DNA from: an uncultured Bacteriovorax sp.
GTDB taxonomy: Bacteria; Bdellovibrionota; Bacteriovoracia; Bacteriovoracales; Bacteriovoracaceae
Assembly (NCBI GenBank): GCA_946480715.1
Contig: CAMLKK010000018.1
Location: forward strand, 1 to 59,541
Reading direction: 5' to 3'
DNA: 59,541 nucleotides
How positions within the stretch are numbered: position 1 is the first letter of the stretch; every line of letters begins with the position of its first letter. Positions 42,536-51,128 of this stretch are shown here, one piece after another. The position numbers and the translations under genes were made by a program. A model generated the notes under the pieces. That model had not been told where the DNA came from. It saw only the letters and a program-made list of their open reading frames with translations, and searched no databases.

Positions 42536-43705
42536 TTAAGAAAAAGTTATTTCTGTTATTTCTGAGTTAATCATAAATCTGTTAGGAGGTCCCCAAAAAC
42601 CTGAACCGGTGCTGACATACAAATGCATATCTTCAACGAGGTGAAGTCCTTTTACATAAGGTTGTACCAAATGAACAATTAAGTTCCATGGGAAACCTTG
42701 TCCACCATGAGTATGGCCTGAAAGCTGAAGATTGTATTTCAGCTTTGTCGCTTCAAAACAAGTTTTTGGTTGATGTGAGAGTAGAATTGAATAGGCTTCC
42801 TGAGGAATGGTTTGCTGGGCCTTGACTAGATCGCATGCGAATTCAGGGTCAACTCTTTTTGAATAAACATCGTTCACGCCGGCCAGAAAAAAAGGGAAAC
42901 CATTATGTTCGAGTTGAACATTTTCATTTACGAGAGGATGCATGCCAAGTTTTTTAGTGTACTCAATCCACTCGCGTGCATACCAATAGTATTCGTGATT
43001 ACCGGTAACAAAGTAAGTTCCTAATCTTGATTTGAAATTTTTAAAAGGAAGTAATTCTTCACCAATATCAGCAACTGTTCCATCAATCAGGTCGCCCGTA
43101 ATGACGATAACATCCGGGTTTAAAGCATTGACCCTTTGAACTAGCATTTCAGCAAAATCACGCTTTAATGTTGGACCAATATGAATGTCTGAAAGCTGAA
43201 CAATTTTTAATCCTTTCAGGTTTTTATGAGAATCACTTAATGGAATTGTGATTGGGACAATTTTAGGATCAAAAGAATTTGCCACCCCAACTCCAGTTGC
43301 GAAAGTGCTTCCAGCTAGTGTTGCAAACGCTAAATTCTTTTTGAGAAATTGTCTTCTAGATGACGGAGAGTCTTCCGCCGGTCTCTTGAACCATTTTCTT
43401 CCGATGTATTGATAGAGATCTTCCAGATCAAACAACATTAGAACGAGAATAAATAATCCGATAAAGCCCATGGCCACATAACTAGCGGTGATTGTCGTGT
43501 GCAACCACGGACCTTTCATTAATTCATTTCCAAATCTTAATAAAAAGCGAGTGAAAACACTGAATGCAGCAACGGCATCAAATAGATAGACCCACTCGTG
43601 TCTCAGCATAAATGCATCTAATATATGCCGCTTAAAACTTCTCCTAAAATGAATGAGAAGTATAAGTGAGAAAATTCCGGAAAGGATGGTGGGGAGAATA
43701 GTCAT
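42536..43705 (-). CDS. Membrane metallophosphoesterase with internal Tat motif
   Basis: 389 residues. Residues about 1-105 hold three or four membrane segments. A twin-arginine motif follows at about 117-124 (SSRRQFLKKNLAF) with a hydrophobic run, as if a Tat signal were inside the chain. Residues about 160-389 are a calcineurin-like phosphoesterase of the YkuE/YaeI type: 'QLSDIHIG', 'ITGDLIDG', 'VTGNHEYYW', 'LSGHTHGGQ'. It would act outside the inner membrane on a phosphoester, possibly lipid-linked. It is 10 bases upstream of arsS on the same strand, so co-transcription is likely. Confidence 0.88.
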   Translation of the reverse strand: MTILPTILSGIFSLILLIHFRRSFKRHILDAFMLRHEWVYLFDAVAAFSVFTRFLLRFGNELMKGPWLHTTITASYVAMGFIGLFILVLMLFDLEDLYQYIGRKWFKRPAEDSPSSRRQFLKKNLAFATLAGSTFATGVGVANSFDPKIVPITIPLSDSHKNLKGLKIVQLSDIHIGPTLKRDFAEMLVQRVNALNPDVIVITGDLIDGTVADIGEELLPFKNFKSRLGTYFVTGNHEYYWYAREWIEYTKKLGMHPLVNENVQLEHNGFPFFLAGVNDVYSKRVDPEFACDLVKAQQTIPQEAYSILLSHQPKTCFEATKLKYNLQLSGHTHGGQGFPWNLIVHLVQPYVKGLHLVEDMHLYVSTGSGFWGPPNRFMINSEITEITFS

Positions 43706-43752
43706 TTCATTATTATAATGAAGAAAAAGGCAGAGTGAATTAAAATGAACAA

Positions 43753-44760
43753 ATGGAAAACACTTCTCATTATCCGGTTGCGATTATCGGTGCGGGCCCT
43801 GCTGGGATTACCCTCGCTATACACCTCAAGAAATTAGGGATTGAGTCCATTATCCTGGAAAAAGGTCCTGAAGCAGGTCAAAGCTGGGGATCAATGCCGG
43901 ATCATCTTCATCTGATATCCTTGTGGCAGTCGAATTGTCTACTTCCAGAGGATAACAAAAAGTCTTCACCGTACAAAGATCACTCAGCTCAAGAATTTAA
44001 AAATTTTTTAAAAGCGCTGGTTGCGGAACATGCTCTTCACGTTGTTTATGATTTTAAAGTTGATAACGTAAAAGCTGAGGTCCATGGATTTGCACTCAAT
44101 GGGACATCGAAAATTATTAATGCAAAATTTGTAGTCGATTGCACAGGCTACTTCAGTTTTCCGTGGATACCAAAATATCCAAAAAGCGAAAGTCATCCTT
44201 TAATGTTGCATTTTAATGATTTTAAAAATGGAGAGCAGTTCAAACAGTACGAAAGAATTTGTATCGTAGGTAAACGATTATCGGCTGGGCAATTAATAAC
44301 TGAGTTGGTGCAAAGTGATCCTAATAAGCAAATCTTTCTTTCCACAAGATCAAAACTAAAGTTCAGTCCACCAATGTTCATTCTCTCAATACTTCTAAGA
44401 AATTTAAATTGGTTTGAGTGGTTGCCACTAAAATTAAAAATCAAAAAAGGTCCAGATATACCTATGCATAGTTCAGTGAAAAAATATTTCACAAATGTTC
44501 ATATCAAAGGTGATATCAAAAAAATTAATAATGACTCTATAACGTTCACTGATGGCGAAGAAAAAATTGATGCCATAATTTTTGCAACTGGCTACAGACG
44601 ATTGCATGACAAACTAAAAGATGATTTCGAATCAGCTGAGAGACCTGGATTTTTCTATCTAGGTGTAGATGGTCAGCGTACTTTCACAAGTCGTTTTTTG
44701 AGAGGGATTAGGGAAGACGCTCCCCATTTGGCCAAGTTAATTGCTGGCAAACTCGCCTGA
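43753..44760 (+). CDS. FAD-dependent oxidoreductase (flavin monooxygenase-like)
   Basis: 335 residues. The FAD-binding GxGxxG is intact (VAIIGAGPAGITLA), as is 'FVVDCTGYFSFPWIP' and the late 'IIFATGYRR' (ATG motif). The second dinucleotide site, usually GxGxSA, reads 'IVGKRLSAGQ', with the middle Gly replaced by Arg, so NADPH binding may be weak or changed. The family includes CzcO and thioredoxin reductase-like proteins. The substrate is unknown. It ends inside the UPF0104-type gene, overlapping it tail to tail by 88 bases. Confidence 0.82.
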   Translation: MENTSHYPVAIIGAGPAGITLAIHLKKLGIESIILEKGPEAGQSWGSMPDHLHLISLWQSNCLLPEDNKKSSPYKDHSAQEFKNFLKALVAEHALHVVYDFKVDNVKAEVHGFALNGTSKIINAKFVVDCTGYFSFPWIPKYPKSESHPLMLHFNDFKNGEQFKQYERICIVGKRLSAGQLITELVQSDPNKQIFLSTRSKLKFSPPMFILSILLRNLNWFEWLPLKLKIKKGPDIPMHSSVKKYFTNVHIKGDIKKINNDSITFTDGEEKIDAIIFATGYRRLHDKLKDDFESAERPGFFYLGVDGQRTFTSRFLRGIREDAPHLAKLIAGKLA

Positions 44761-45662
44761 AGAAACAATTGCCAATAAAAATAGAATCCCACTGGAAAGA
44801 GAAAGAGCATAAGAATCGCACGATCAATAAGACTCGCTAAAAGTGCAGTCTCGAAATCAAGCCCAAATTGTTTACCAATATAAGCCGTAATGATTTCCTT
44901 AACGCCAATATTCCCAGGTAATATTTGAAACATTGAAGCTGCCAATAGAATCAAACTTATTTCAAAGCTATCTGTAAAATTAAGATCAATTCCAATTGCT
45001 AAAAATGAAAGATAGATTTTAACAGGATATAATAAAAACATTCCTATCCAGCACAAAGTCGCAAGAGAACTTAATTTTAAATCCATCAAATAAACTTTAG
45101 GCGAATATTTTCTTTCAAACTTAAAGAGCTTGCAGATGGCTTCAGTCGCAAACATGAGGATCAGTCCAGAGACAGAAAGAGCGATGAATAGAGATTCAAG
45201 AGCAACAAAGACAGGATGAGATTTCTGCAGGAAGAAATGGCAATAGGCTGTCCCAGCTATTCCTAAAAATGTAAAACCGGTAAGGACAATGGCAAAACTC
45301 ATTGAGAGGAATTCTCGCATAGCGAGTCCTTTTTTATCCTTTATGTAGAACATTCGGATGCCCGTTCCGCCTTTGGCCGGAAGAAGCATGTTGAAAAGTT
45401 CGGAAATCATACAAAGTCCGAACCACTCTTTAAATTTTAGATTTATATTATGTTTTCGCAATGGAAGTTTATGAGTCAAACCTAAAAGAGTGTAATTCAA
45501 AAAATGAATGGCCATTAAAATGAAAATATAACCAACGTTAATTGATTTCAATTTTTCAAATGAAGATTCATTTTTATGAACGTAGTAACCCAATCCAACT
45601 AGAAGCAGAAGCGAAAGGATAAGAAGAATACGATGATAAAGCTTTTTGTTTTTATCGCTCAT
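44673..45662 (-). CDS. UPF0104/lysylphosphatidylglycerol synthase TM-type protein
   Basis: 329 residues from ATG 45662, which overlaps the previous stop (ATGA). About eight membrane segments. 'LLPAKGGTGIRMFYIK' and 'LPGNIGVKEIITAYIG' are the conserved sites of the UPF0104/LPG synthase TM family (flippase-like). The lysyl-transferase domain is missing, as is common. It may move a lipid between leaflets. The C-terminal 28 residues lie opposite the end of the flavoprotein gene. Confidence 0.82.
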   Translation of the reverse strand: MSDKNKKLYHRILLILSLLLLVGLGYYVHKNESSFEKLKSINVGYIFILMAIHFLNYTLLGLTHKLPLRKHNINLKFKEWFGLCMISELFNMLLPAKGGTGIRMFYIKDKKGLAMREFLSMSFAIVLTGFTFLGIAGTAYCHFFLQKSHPVFVALESLFIALSVSGLILMFATEAICKLFKFERKYSPKVYLMDLKLSSLATLCWIGMFLLYPVKIYLSFLAIGIDLNFTDSFEISLILLAASMFQILPGNIGVKEIITAYIGKQFGLDFETALLASLIDRAILMLFLFPVGFYFYWQLFLQASLPAINLAKWGASSLIPLKKRLVKVR

Positions 45663-46285
45663 GCGAGTCTTCTCACCGTAATTTCTGGTTTGTAAAATTT
45701 TAAAAAGAAATAATGAATTTTGCTTAGCCAAAAGACCCAAGAATATTTTAGTTCGATTCGATCAATGTCAGCAAAAATCGTCTGAGGAGATTTATTGCGG
45801 GTAGAGTACACTTCACATTGAAGTTTGTTGCCATTGCGATCAAATAAACCTTTCTCCCAAAGAGTTTTCAAAAAAGTCTTGGGAGTTACTCTGCCAACGG
45901 TCGTTCCAGGAACAGTAAGACCTAACCCAAGTATAAGAACTTGGACAAGACCAGCGTGACATGAAGGAGTTCTTTTATTTTTCATGGCCACAAGGAAATC
46001 TTGGAATTTTTTTAGATCTTCTTTTGGTATTCCCTTGAATCGAAAAAAAAGCGCTGCCCTGATATTATCTTTTCTCGAAGGTTGCAGCTTACATGGGTTG
46101 ATACTAAATCTGGCATGAAATTCTTGTTCGCCTGATATGACGAAACAATGGTAATTAGTGGGAGATAATCCAATGATAAGATCTTCTTCTAAATTAATTC
46201 TATCACCGAAATACCAAATGCCGTCGTTAGAACCGTCAGCTTTGGTCACTTCATGAGAGACGTTAATGTAAGTTAGATCTTCCAT
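45659..46285 (-). CDS. Unknown protein in three-gene operon
   Basis: 208 residues from ATG 46285, just after the previous stop; an in-frame TTG at 46294 is another choice. No membrane segment and no domain I know. A Gly/Val-rich 'HAGLVQVLILGLGLTVPGTTVGR' stretch and an aromatic C-terminus (KYSWVFWLSKIHYFF) are visible. Placed between an unknown soluble protein and the UPF0104-type gene, so a shared envelope or lipid role is plausible. Confidence 0.65.
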   Translation of the reverse strand: MEDLTYINVSHEVTKADGSNDGIWYFGDRINLEEDLIIGLSPTNYHCFVISGEQEFHARFSINPCKLQPSRKDNIRAALFFRFKGIPKEDLKKFQDFLVAMKNKRTPSCHAGLVQVLILGLGLTVPGTTVGRVTPKTFLKTLWEKGLFDRNGNKLQCEVYSTRNKSPQTIFADIDRIELKYSWVFWLSKIHYFFLKFYKPEITVRRLA

Positions 46286-46286
46286 C

Positions 46287-47249
46287 TTATCCAATACTCA
46301 ATTTTGTTAATACTCGTTCAAGCATTCGATCAAAAATATTCGGTAGGTTTGCAGGATCAAATTTATATCCCTTAGAAAGCTTTCTTAAATCAACAAAGAA
46401 CATGTTTCCCTTAGGACCACGAGCGACAACTCTATTGTTCGTGAAATCAGCCAAGAACTTTTCTTCTGGAAGAACAGTTTGGCGCTCACCTACGTAGACA
46501 GTTTTCGTGAAATATTTTTTTGAAATAGGAGGACGACAAACAGAATCGCGACCTTTCTGAGTATAAATCTTGTAGGTGTCATCCATCCAATAACCTGTAA
46601 TGGTGTTTACTGAAGGGTATGGTGCAGGGTTACCCCAACCGATACGCTTTTTATTGCCGTTAGTATTTGAGAACCAAGGAAAGATCGTTCTTAAAAAACA
46701 AACAAACTCCAGGTATTCAACACGATCATAATTTCTGTTTCTGAAAAGCGTGACAGGTTCTCTACCTTCTTCACGAACAAATTTTTTGAAATTTTCTTGA
46801 AACTCAACGTTGCTATAATGTGAAATGGCGTCTTTGAAATCATTAAAGAGCAAGAATCCGCCATTATAATGAACGCAGCCATGAATATAGTTAATGGCCG
46901 GTGGCATACGATCTGGTTTTCCCATTGGAAATTCTTCACTCGATGCTGATGCCAAAACCATTTTGCGCATATAGTTTCCAACTTCACAGACGATTTCTTC
47001 ATCGCTGTCATACCCAGCAGATTCATCACGCACAGACTGGAAAATGATATTTGACGGCCAGATAGGTTTACCTGTCTGAGGATTAATTCCTGTGGCCATT
47101 GGATGATCGGCCGACAAAAGACCACCGTTCATTGGACGAATCCAAACAATGTTAAACACATTGATGATTCCCCACGTATTGTGGACCGTAAGTTTGGTCC
47201 AAATGGCCGCAGCTTTAATTAGTCTTACGATGTCGCTCATGGTTTTCAT
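46287..47249 (-). CDS. Unknown protein, first gene of three-gene operon
   Basis: 320 residues from ATG 47249, with AAGGATAA before it; an in-frame start at 47267 is less likely. No recognised family. It has many aromatic residues, 'YIHGCVHYNGGFLLFNDFK' and 'GNPAPYPSVNTITGYW', and a basic N-terminus with no clear signal peptide. It opens a minus-strand operon with the next two genes and lies divergent from the winged-helix gene. Confidence 0.65.
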   Translation of the reverse strand: MKTMSDIVRLIKAAAIWTKLTVHNTWGIINVFNIVWIRPMNGGLLSADHPMATGINPQTGKPIWPSNIIFQSVRDESAGYDSDEEIVCEVGNYMRKMVLASASSEEFPMGKPDRMPPAINYIHGCVHYNGGFLLFNDFKDAISHYSNVEFQENFKKFVREEGREPVTLFRNRNYDRVEYLEFVCFLRTIFPWFSNTNGNKKRIGWGNPAPYPSVNTITGYWMDDTYKIYTQKGRDSVCRPPISKKYFTKTVYVGERQTVLPEEKFLADFTNNRVVARGPKGNMFFVDLRKLSKGYKFDPANLPNIFDRMLERVLTKLSIG

Positions 47250-47403
47250 GTTTTTATCCTTACGCAAATATGTTTGGATTATAGCTTTTAGAGCGCTTTC
47301 TCTGGGGGAAAGTGGAATTTTTATAGGGTCCAGAAAGGGGGTGTCTAAAGTTTAACGCAGGCTAATTTTTTCTATGGGTTAGGACCTCTTTTCGGGGCGA
47401 ATT

Positions 47404-47439
47404 AACTAGTTTCTAGTTGAATATGACTATTCTATAGTC
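47404..47439 (+). promoter_or_regulatory. Two operator palindromes in the winged-helix promoter
   Basis: AACTAG-TTT-CTAGTT (47404-47418) and GACTAT-TCT-ATAGTC (47425-47439) share the plan RACTAK-N3-MTAGTY and lie 21 bases apart centre to centre. The second fills most of the -35/-10 spacer, the first overlaps the -35 element. Binding would shut off the promoter. Confidence 0.7.
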
Positions 47440-47445
47440 GATAAT
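47417..47445 (+). promoter_or_regulatory. Promoter of the winged-helix gene, leaderless
   Basis: TTGAAT (47417-47422), a 17-base spacer, and GATAAT (47440-47445). The expected start site, 47452-47453, is the A of the ATG, so the mRNA has no leader. No Shine-Dalgarno site is present. Confidence 0.7.
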
Positions 47446-47452
47446 CTTTCAC

Positions 47453-47734
47453 ATGCTTGAAACACTATTGGGAAATAAATCAGCTGAAAAAGTCATGCTC
47501 GCGCTTTATGCGAATGAAGAATTGCATGCTTCAGCAATGGCCCAAATGTATCAAACGGCCCTCGATCCTTTAAAAAAACAATGTGAGAGATTTGAAGAAG
47601 CAGGTTTTTTAGAGTCGCGAGTTGTTGGTCGATCGAGGCTTTACCGCTTCAATCAATCACATCCACTCATTGAACCTCTGCTCGAAATGCTTGCGATCGC
47701 TGCAAAAAAAGAAACAATTTTGTCATTTAAATAA
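47453..47734 (+). CDS. Winged-helix (ArsR-like) transcriptional regulator
   Basis: 93 residues. Helix-turn-helix and wing: 'LHASAMAQMYQTALDPLKKQCERFEEAGFLESRVVGRSRLYRFN' is the typical order of recognition helix then wing hairpin. No metal-binding cysteines are seen. The ATG coincides with the predicted start of transcription, and two palindromes overlap the promoter, so it is most likely an autorepressor. The asmA-like gene follows 11 bases later in the same unit. Confidence 0.85.
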   Translation: MLETLLGNKSAEKVMLALYANEELHASAMAQMYQTALDPLKKQCERFEEAGFLESRVVGRSRLYRFNQSHPLIEPLLEMLAIAAKKETILSFK

Positions 47735-47745
47735 AGGTAAGAATT

Positions 47746-50073
47746 ATGAAGAACAACAAATTAAAAATCGCTCTACTGGCACTGGTCGTGTTTTTCGTCG
47801 CTGCTGGCGGATTATTTTATTACGCTTCAACAAAATTAAATCCTGAAGAAATTCGAAAAATCGCAATTGAAAAAACTCAAGAAGCCTTTCCTTTTGCAAC
47901 AGTTGAATTGGGACAGGTTGAAATTGGATGGGGACTTAATTTCAAAGTTCACCTGCAAAAGTTTATTTTGAATACATCTCATCCAACTACTAAAGCAAAG
48001 ATTGAAATGATGGCCGTTGATGAAATGGTTGTTAAAGTTCCAATCTGGGCGATCATCACTAATGGTGGTGTAGTTGAAATTCAAGTTGATAAGCCTCTCA
48101 TGAATTACACTGAATTCCAGGAAGGTAACAACTGGACTTATGCAATGGGTGGCAAGAAAGAAGAGGAAGCAAAAACACCGGAAGAAAAAGCAGCTGAAGC
48201 TCAAAAGAATGCTGAAAAATCTGCAAAGGCATTAGATGTTTTTGGTAAAAGCAAAATCAACGTAAAGCTTTCTGATGTCGCAGTTAAATACACGTTGAAA
48301 GATAATTCAAACGGACAAATTAATGTCTCTCGTTTTATTGTTAAAGGATTAAACTTCGAATCATCAACTGCGTTTGAAATTGCAAGCGACTCTCAGTTTG
48401 TAATGAAAGATAATTCAAAAGTTTCATTCAGTACCATTGCAATTGGTGAAATCAATATCGCTGATCTTGTAAAAAATGGTTCTGTAACTTCCACTGTAAT
48501 CATCAAAGTTAACAATATCAGCAAAACTGGACTAGATTGGAAATTTCCTGAAATTACGACTAATCTCGATATTCTTCTTAAAAAAGATGGCGAGTTATCA
48601 GGAAAAATTTTAACTCAGTTTGAGTCACAAAATAAAATCGCTGCGTCTTTTAAAATGACTAAAGAAATTTCGCTTTCAGACATCAATGTAGACATTGTTC
48701 TAAAAGATGTCGGTATGATCATGGGACTAGATCGTTCAATTGATCTATCGAAAGCTAAATTAACGGCGAAAGGTGGATTAAACCTTTCAGAAGATAAGAA
48801 AATAAATGCAGATCTAAACTTTGCGATCGCACCTGGAATTGGTTTTTCGAAAGATGGCCTCTCTACAACGACGAGTGTGAATGGAACGTTCAAAGAGAAA
48901 GCCCTTGCGGTGAAAGTGAAAACTGAAGCGATGGACGGGCAAATCAATACGGCCATCGATGGAGAATTCGATCCAAATCAAAAGTTTGATATGAATGCAC
49001 TAAAGCTAAATATTAAGGTTGCAGCAAACGGAATGAAAATTCCTGAAAAACTTATTCGTGAAAAATTATGGTCTAAAAAACCGAATGAAAAAAATGCTGA
49101 AGCAAAAAAGACAGAGGGAGAAGAGCCCGCAGTTTCAACTGGATCATCAACGACTGGAGCAACTGCTCAAGCATCTGGGGAACCACCTAAATTAGTAAAC
49201 ACAAACATTGCACTGTCTTGGAATAATATCAGTGTGGCCGGAGAAGATTTTTCTGGTAGAGGCAGAATTGTAACGAGTTCAAACTCATTAGCAGTTGATG
49301 GTTTAAATTTTAAATTCGGCGGTGGAACTGGTGAACTTAATCAGACAATGAAATTAGGTACTAAAAACAATGATTCTAATTTCACCTTTAAAGTTAAAGA
49401 TTTAAACCTAGGTTCATTTAAAGCTTTCCTTCCTCCATTTATCGAGAACTTTACAGGACTTGTAAGTGGACAATTTAATGGAACGGCGACGTTGTCAAAT
49501 ACGGGAGCTCCTCCACGATATGACGTAAACGTAAATGTGGACGCTAAAAAAGGTGAAATCAAAAAACTTAATATTTCGGAATACGTAAATCCAATTCTTG
49601 CCAAAATTCCAATGGCCAAAGAGAAGATTCCGGAAAACTCTCTAAAATTGGATGGAAATTTTGAAACAATGACAATGAAAGGCCGATTTACTCAGGATGC
49701 ATACAATATTACTTCTTTCAATTTTATTGGAATCAACAAAAAAGTTGAAATCAATGGAAACGGAACTCTTCACCCAACACCAGCTAAAACATCAGTAATG
49801 GAAGTGAGTTTTACTGAAACAGCAGGAAAAGTAGGGGACGCGCTTGAGAAAAACATTGGCTCTCGTACGTTGCCGTTACGTCTAAGTGGACCTGGTTTTA
49901 CGCTTAAACCAGAATATGATTACACTTTAGGAAAAGTCGCTAAAGGTGCAATGAAGACAAAAGGAAAAGAAGCATTAGAGAAAGTCATTGATAAAAATAT
50001 CGATAAAGTCGTACCTGAAAAAGCCAGAGAAAAAGTAAAAGGCTTGTTAGACGGATTTTTTAAGAAAAAATAA
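47746..50073 (+). CDS. AsmA-family protein
   Basis: 775 residues. An N-terminal membrane anchor (LALVVFFVAAGGLFYY) is followed by a long beta-rich periplasmic region, with a low-complexity Lys/Glu/Ala linker at about 140-165 and a Ser/Thr/Gly/Ala linker near 455-480. The C-terminal part (FSGRGRIVTSSN, PLRLSGPGF) matches the AsmA repeating-groove fold. Such proteins are thought to move phospholipids to the outer membrane. AAAGG precedes the ATG. It is co-transcribed with the winged-helix gene and followed by mtnA after 8 bases. Confidence 0.82.
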   Translation: MKNNKLKIALLALVVFFVAAGGLFYYASTKLNPEEIRKIAIEKTQEAFPFATVELGQVEIGWGLNFKVHLQKFILNTSHPTTKAKIEMMAVDEMVVKVPIWAIITNGGVVEIQVDKPLMNYTEFQEGNNWTYAMGGKKEEEAKTPEEKAAEAQKNAEKSAKALDVFGKSKINVKLSDVAVKYTLKDNSNGQINVSRFIVKGLNFESSTAFEIASDSQFVMKDNSKVSFSTIAIGEINIADLVKNGSVTSTVIIKVNNISKTGLDWKFPEITTNLDILLKKDGELSGKILTQFESQNKIAASFKMTKEISLSDINVDIVLKDVGMIMGLDRSIDLSKAKLTAKGGLNLSEDKKINADLNFAIAPGIGFSKDGLSTTTSVNGTFKEKALAVKVKTEAMDGQINTAIDGEFDPNQKFDMNALKLNIKVAANGMKIPEKLIREKLWSKKPNEKNAEAKKTEGEEPAVSTGSSTTGATAQASGEPPKLVNTNIALSWNNISVAGEDFSGRGRIVTSSNSLAVDGLNFKFGGGTGELNQTMKLGTKNNDSNFTFKVKDLNLGSFKAFLPPFIENFTGLVSGQFNGTATLSNTGAPPRYDVNVNVDAKKGEIKKLNISEYVNPILAKIPMAKEKIPENSLKLDGNFETMTMKGRFTQDAYNITSFNFIGINKKVEINGNGTLHPTPAKTSVMEVSFTETAGKVGDALEKNIGSRTLPLRLSGPGFTLKPEYDYTLGKVAKGAMKTKGKEALEKVIDKNIDKVVPEKAREKVKGLLDGFFKKK

Positions 50074-50081
50074 GGATAAAA

Positions 50082-51128
50082 ATGAAAAACGTTATTGAGC
50101 CTTTAAAATATGAAAACGAAACTTTAAAACTTCTTGATCAAAGACTTCTTCCTGGAGAGGAAGTCTTTATGACGGCAAAAACAATTGAAGATTGTTTTGT
50201 TGCTATTAAAGACATGGTTGTTAGAGGTGCGCCGCTAATTGGTTTCACGGGAATTTGGGGAATGGCCCTCTTTCTGAAAAATAATCCCAAAGCAACTCAT
50301 CCTCAGTTTGAGCGTGCAGCTGAATATTTGAAGAGTGCAAGACCAACAGCTGTAAATCTCGCCTATGAAATCGATCGTACAGTAGAAATGTCTCGTCAAG
50401 AAACACATCTAAACGCTCTCTATCCTAAATTAGTCGATCATGCTCTCAAGGAAATGAATAATCTCTACGAAAAAAATCTTTCGATGGCGAAATACGCAGA
50501 GATCGAATTAGAAAAAATTTATGGAAACCGTCCACTGAATATTATGACGATCTGTAATACGGGAACACTCGCATGTGGAGTTTTAGGAACTGCATTAGGA
50601 GTTATTGTTCATCTTCATCATCAAAAGAAAGTGAAGTCGGTTTTTGCTTCTGAAACAAGACCTTATTTGCAAGGATCAAGACTTACAAGTTATGAACTCA
50701 TCAAAGAAGGAATTGATCACCACATTGTGGTCGAAGGTGCGGCTTCTTATCTTCTTAAAAACAAAATGGTCGATGCTATTTTTGCAGGAGCTGACCGTAT
50801 TGTTTCCAACGGCGATACGGCCAACAAAGTAGGAACCAGTAGTTTGTCGATTATCGCTAAACATTACGGAATCCCATTTTTCATAGTTGCTCCTGTGAGT
50901 TCATTTGATTTGAATATGGAGAATGGTAGCGAGATTGAAATTGAACTTCGCGATCCAAATGAAATTCTAAAATTTAAGGAAATGCACATTGCTCATCCGG
51001 ATGCAAAAGCATTGAATCCAAGTTTCGATGTAACCGATCATGATTGTATTACTGGAATACTTTGCGAGTACGGTGCCATCAACCCCGTAACAAAAGAAAA
51101 TGTTAAACGAATTGCAGGAAGAGCATGA
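50082..51128 (+). CDS. mtnA: S-methyl-5-thioribose-1-phosphate isomerase MtnA
   Basis: 348 residues. Conserved segments in order: 'MVVRGAPLIGFTGIWG', the Cys site 'TICNTGTLACGVLG', 'ETRPYLQGSRLTSYE', 'AIFAGADRIVSNGDTANKVGT' with the catalytic Asp, and 'APVSSFDL'. It converts methylthioribose-1-P to methylthioribulose-1-P in methionine salvage, which recovers the methylthioadenosine released by spermidine synthesis. It overlaps the next gene by 4 bases (ATGA). Confidence 0.95.
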   Translation: MKNVIEPLKYENETLKLLDQRLLPGEEVFMTAKTIEDCFVAIKDMVVRGAPLIGFTGIWGMALFLKNNPKATHPQFERAAEYLKSARPTAVNLAYEIDRTVEMSRQETHLNALYPKLVDHALKEMNNLYEKNLSMAKYAEIELEKIYGNRPLNIMTICNTGTLACGVLGTALGVIVHLHHQKKVKSVFASETRPYLQGSRLTSYELIKEGIDHHIVVEGAASYLLKNKMVDAIFAGADRIVSNGDTANKVGTSSLSIIAKHYGIPFFIVAPVSSFDLNMENGSEIEIELRDPNEILKFKEMHIAHPDAKALNPSFDVTDHDCITGILCEYGAINPVTKENVKRIAGRA

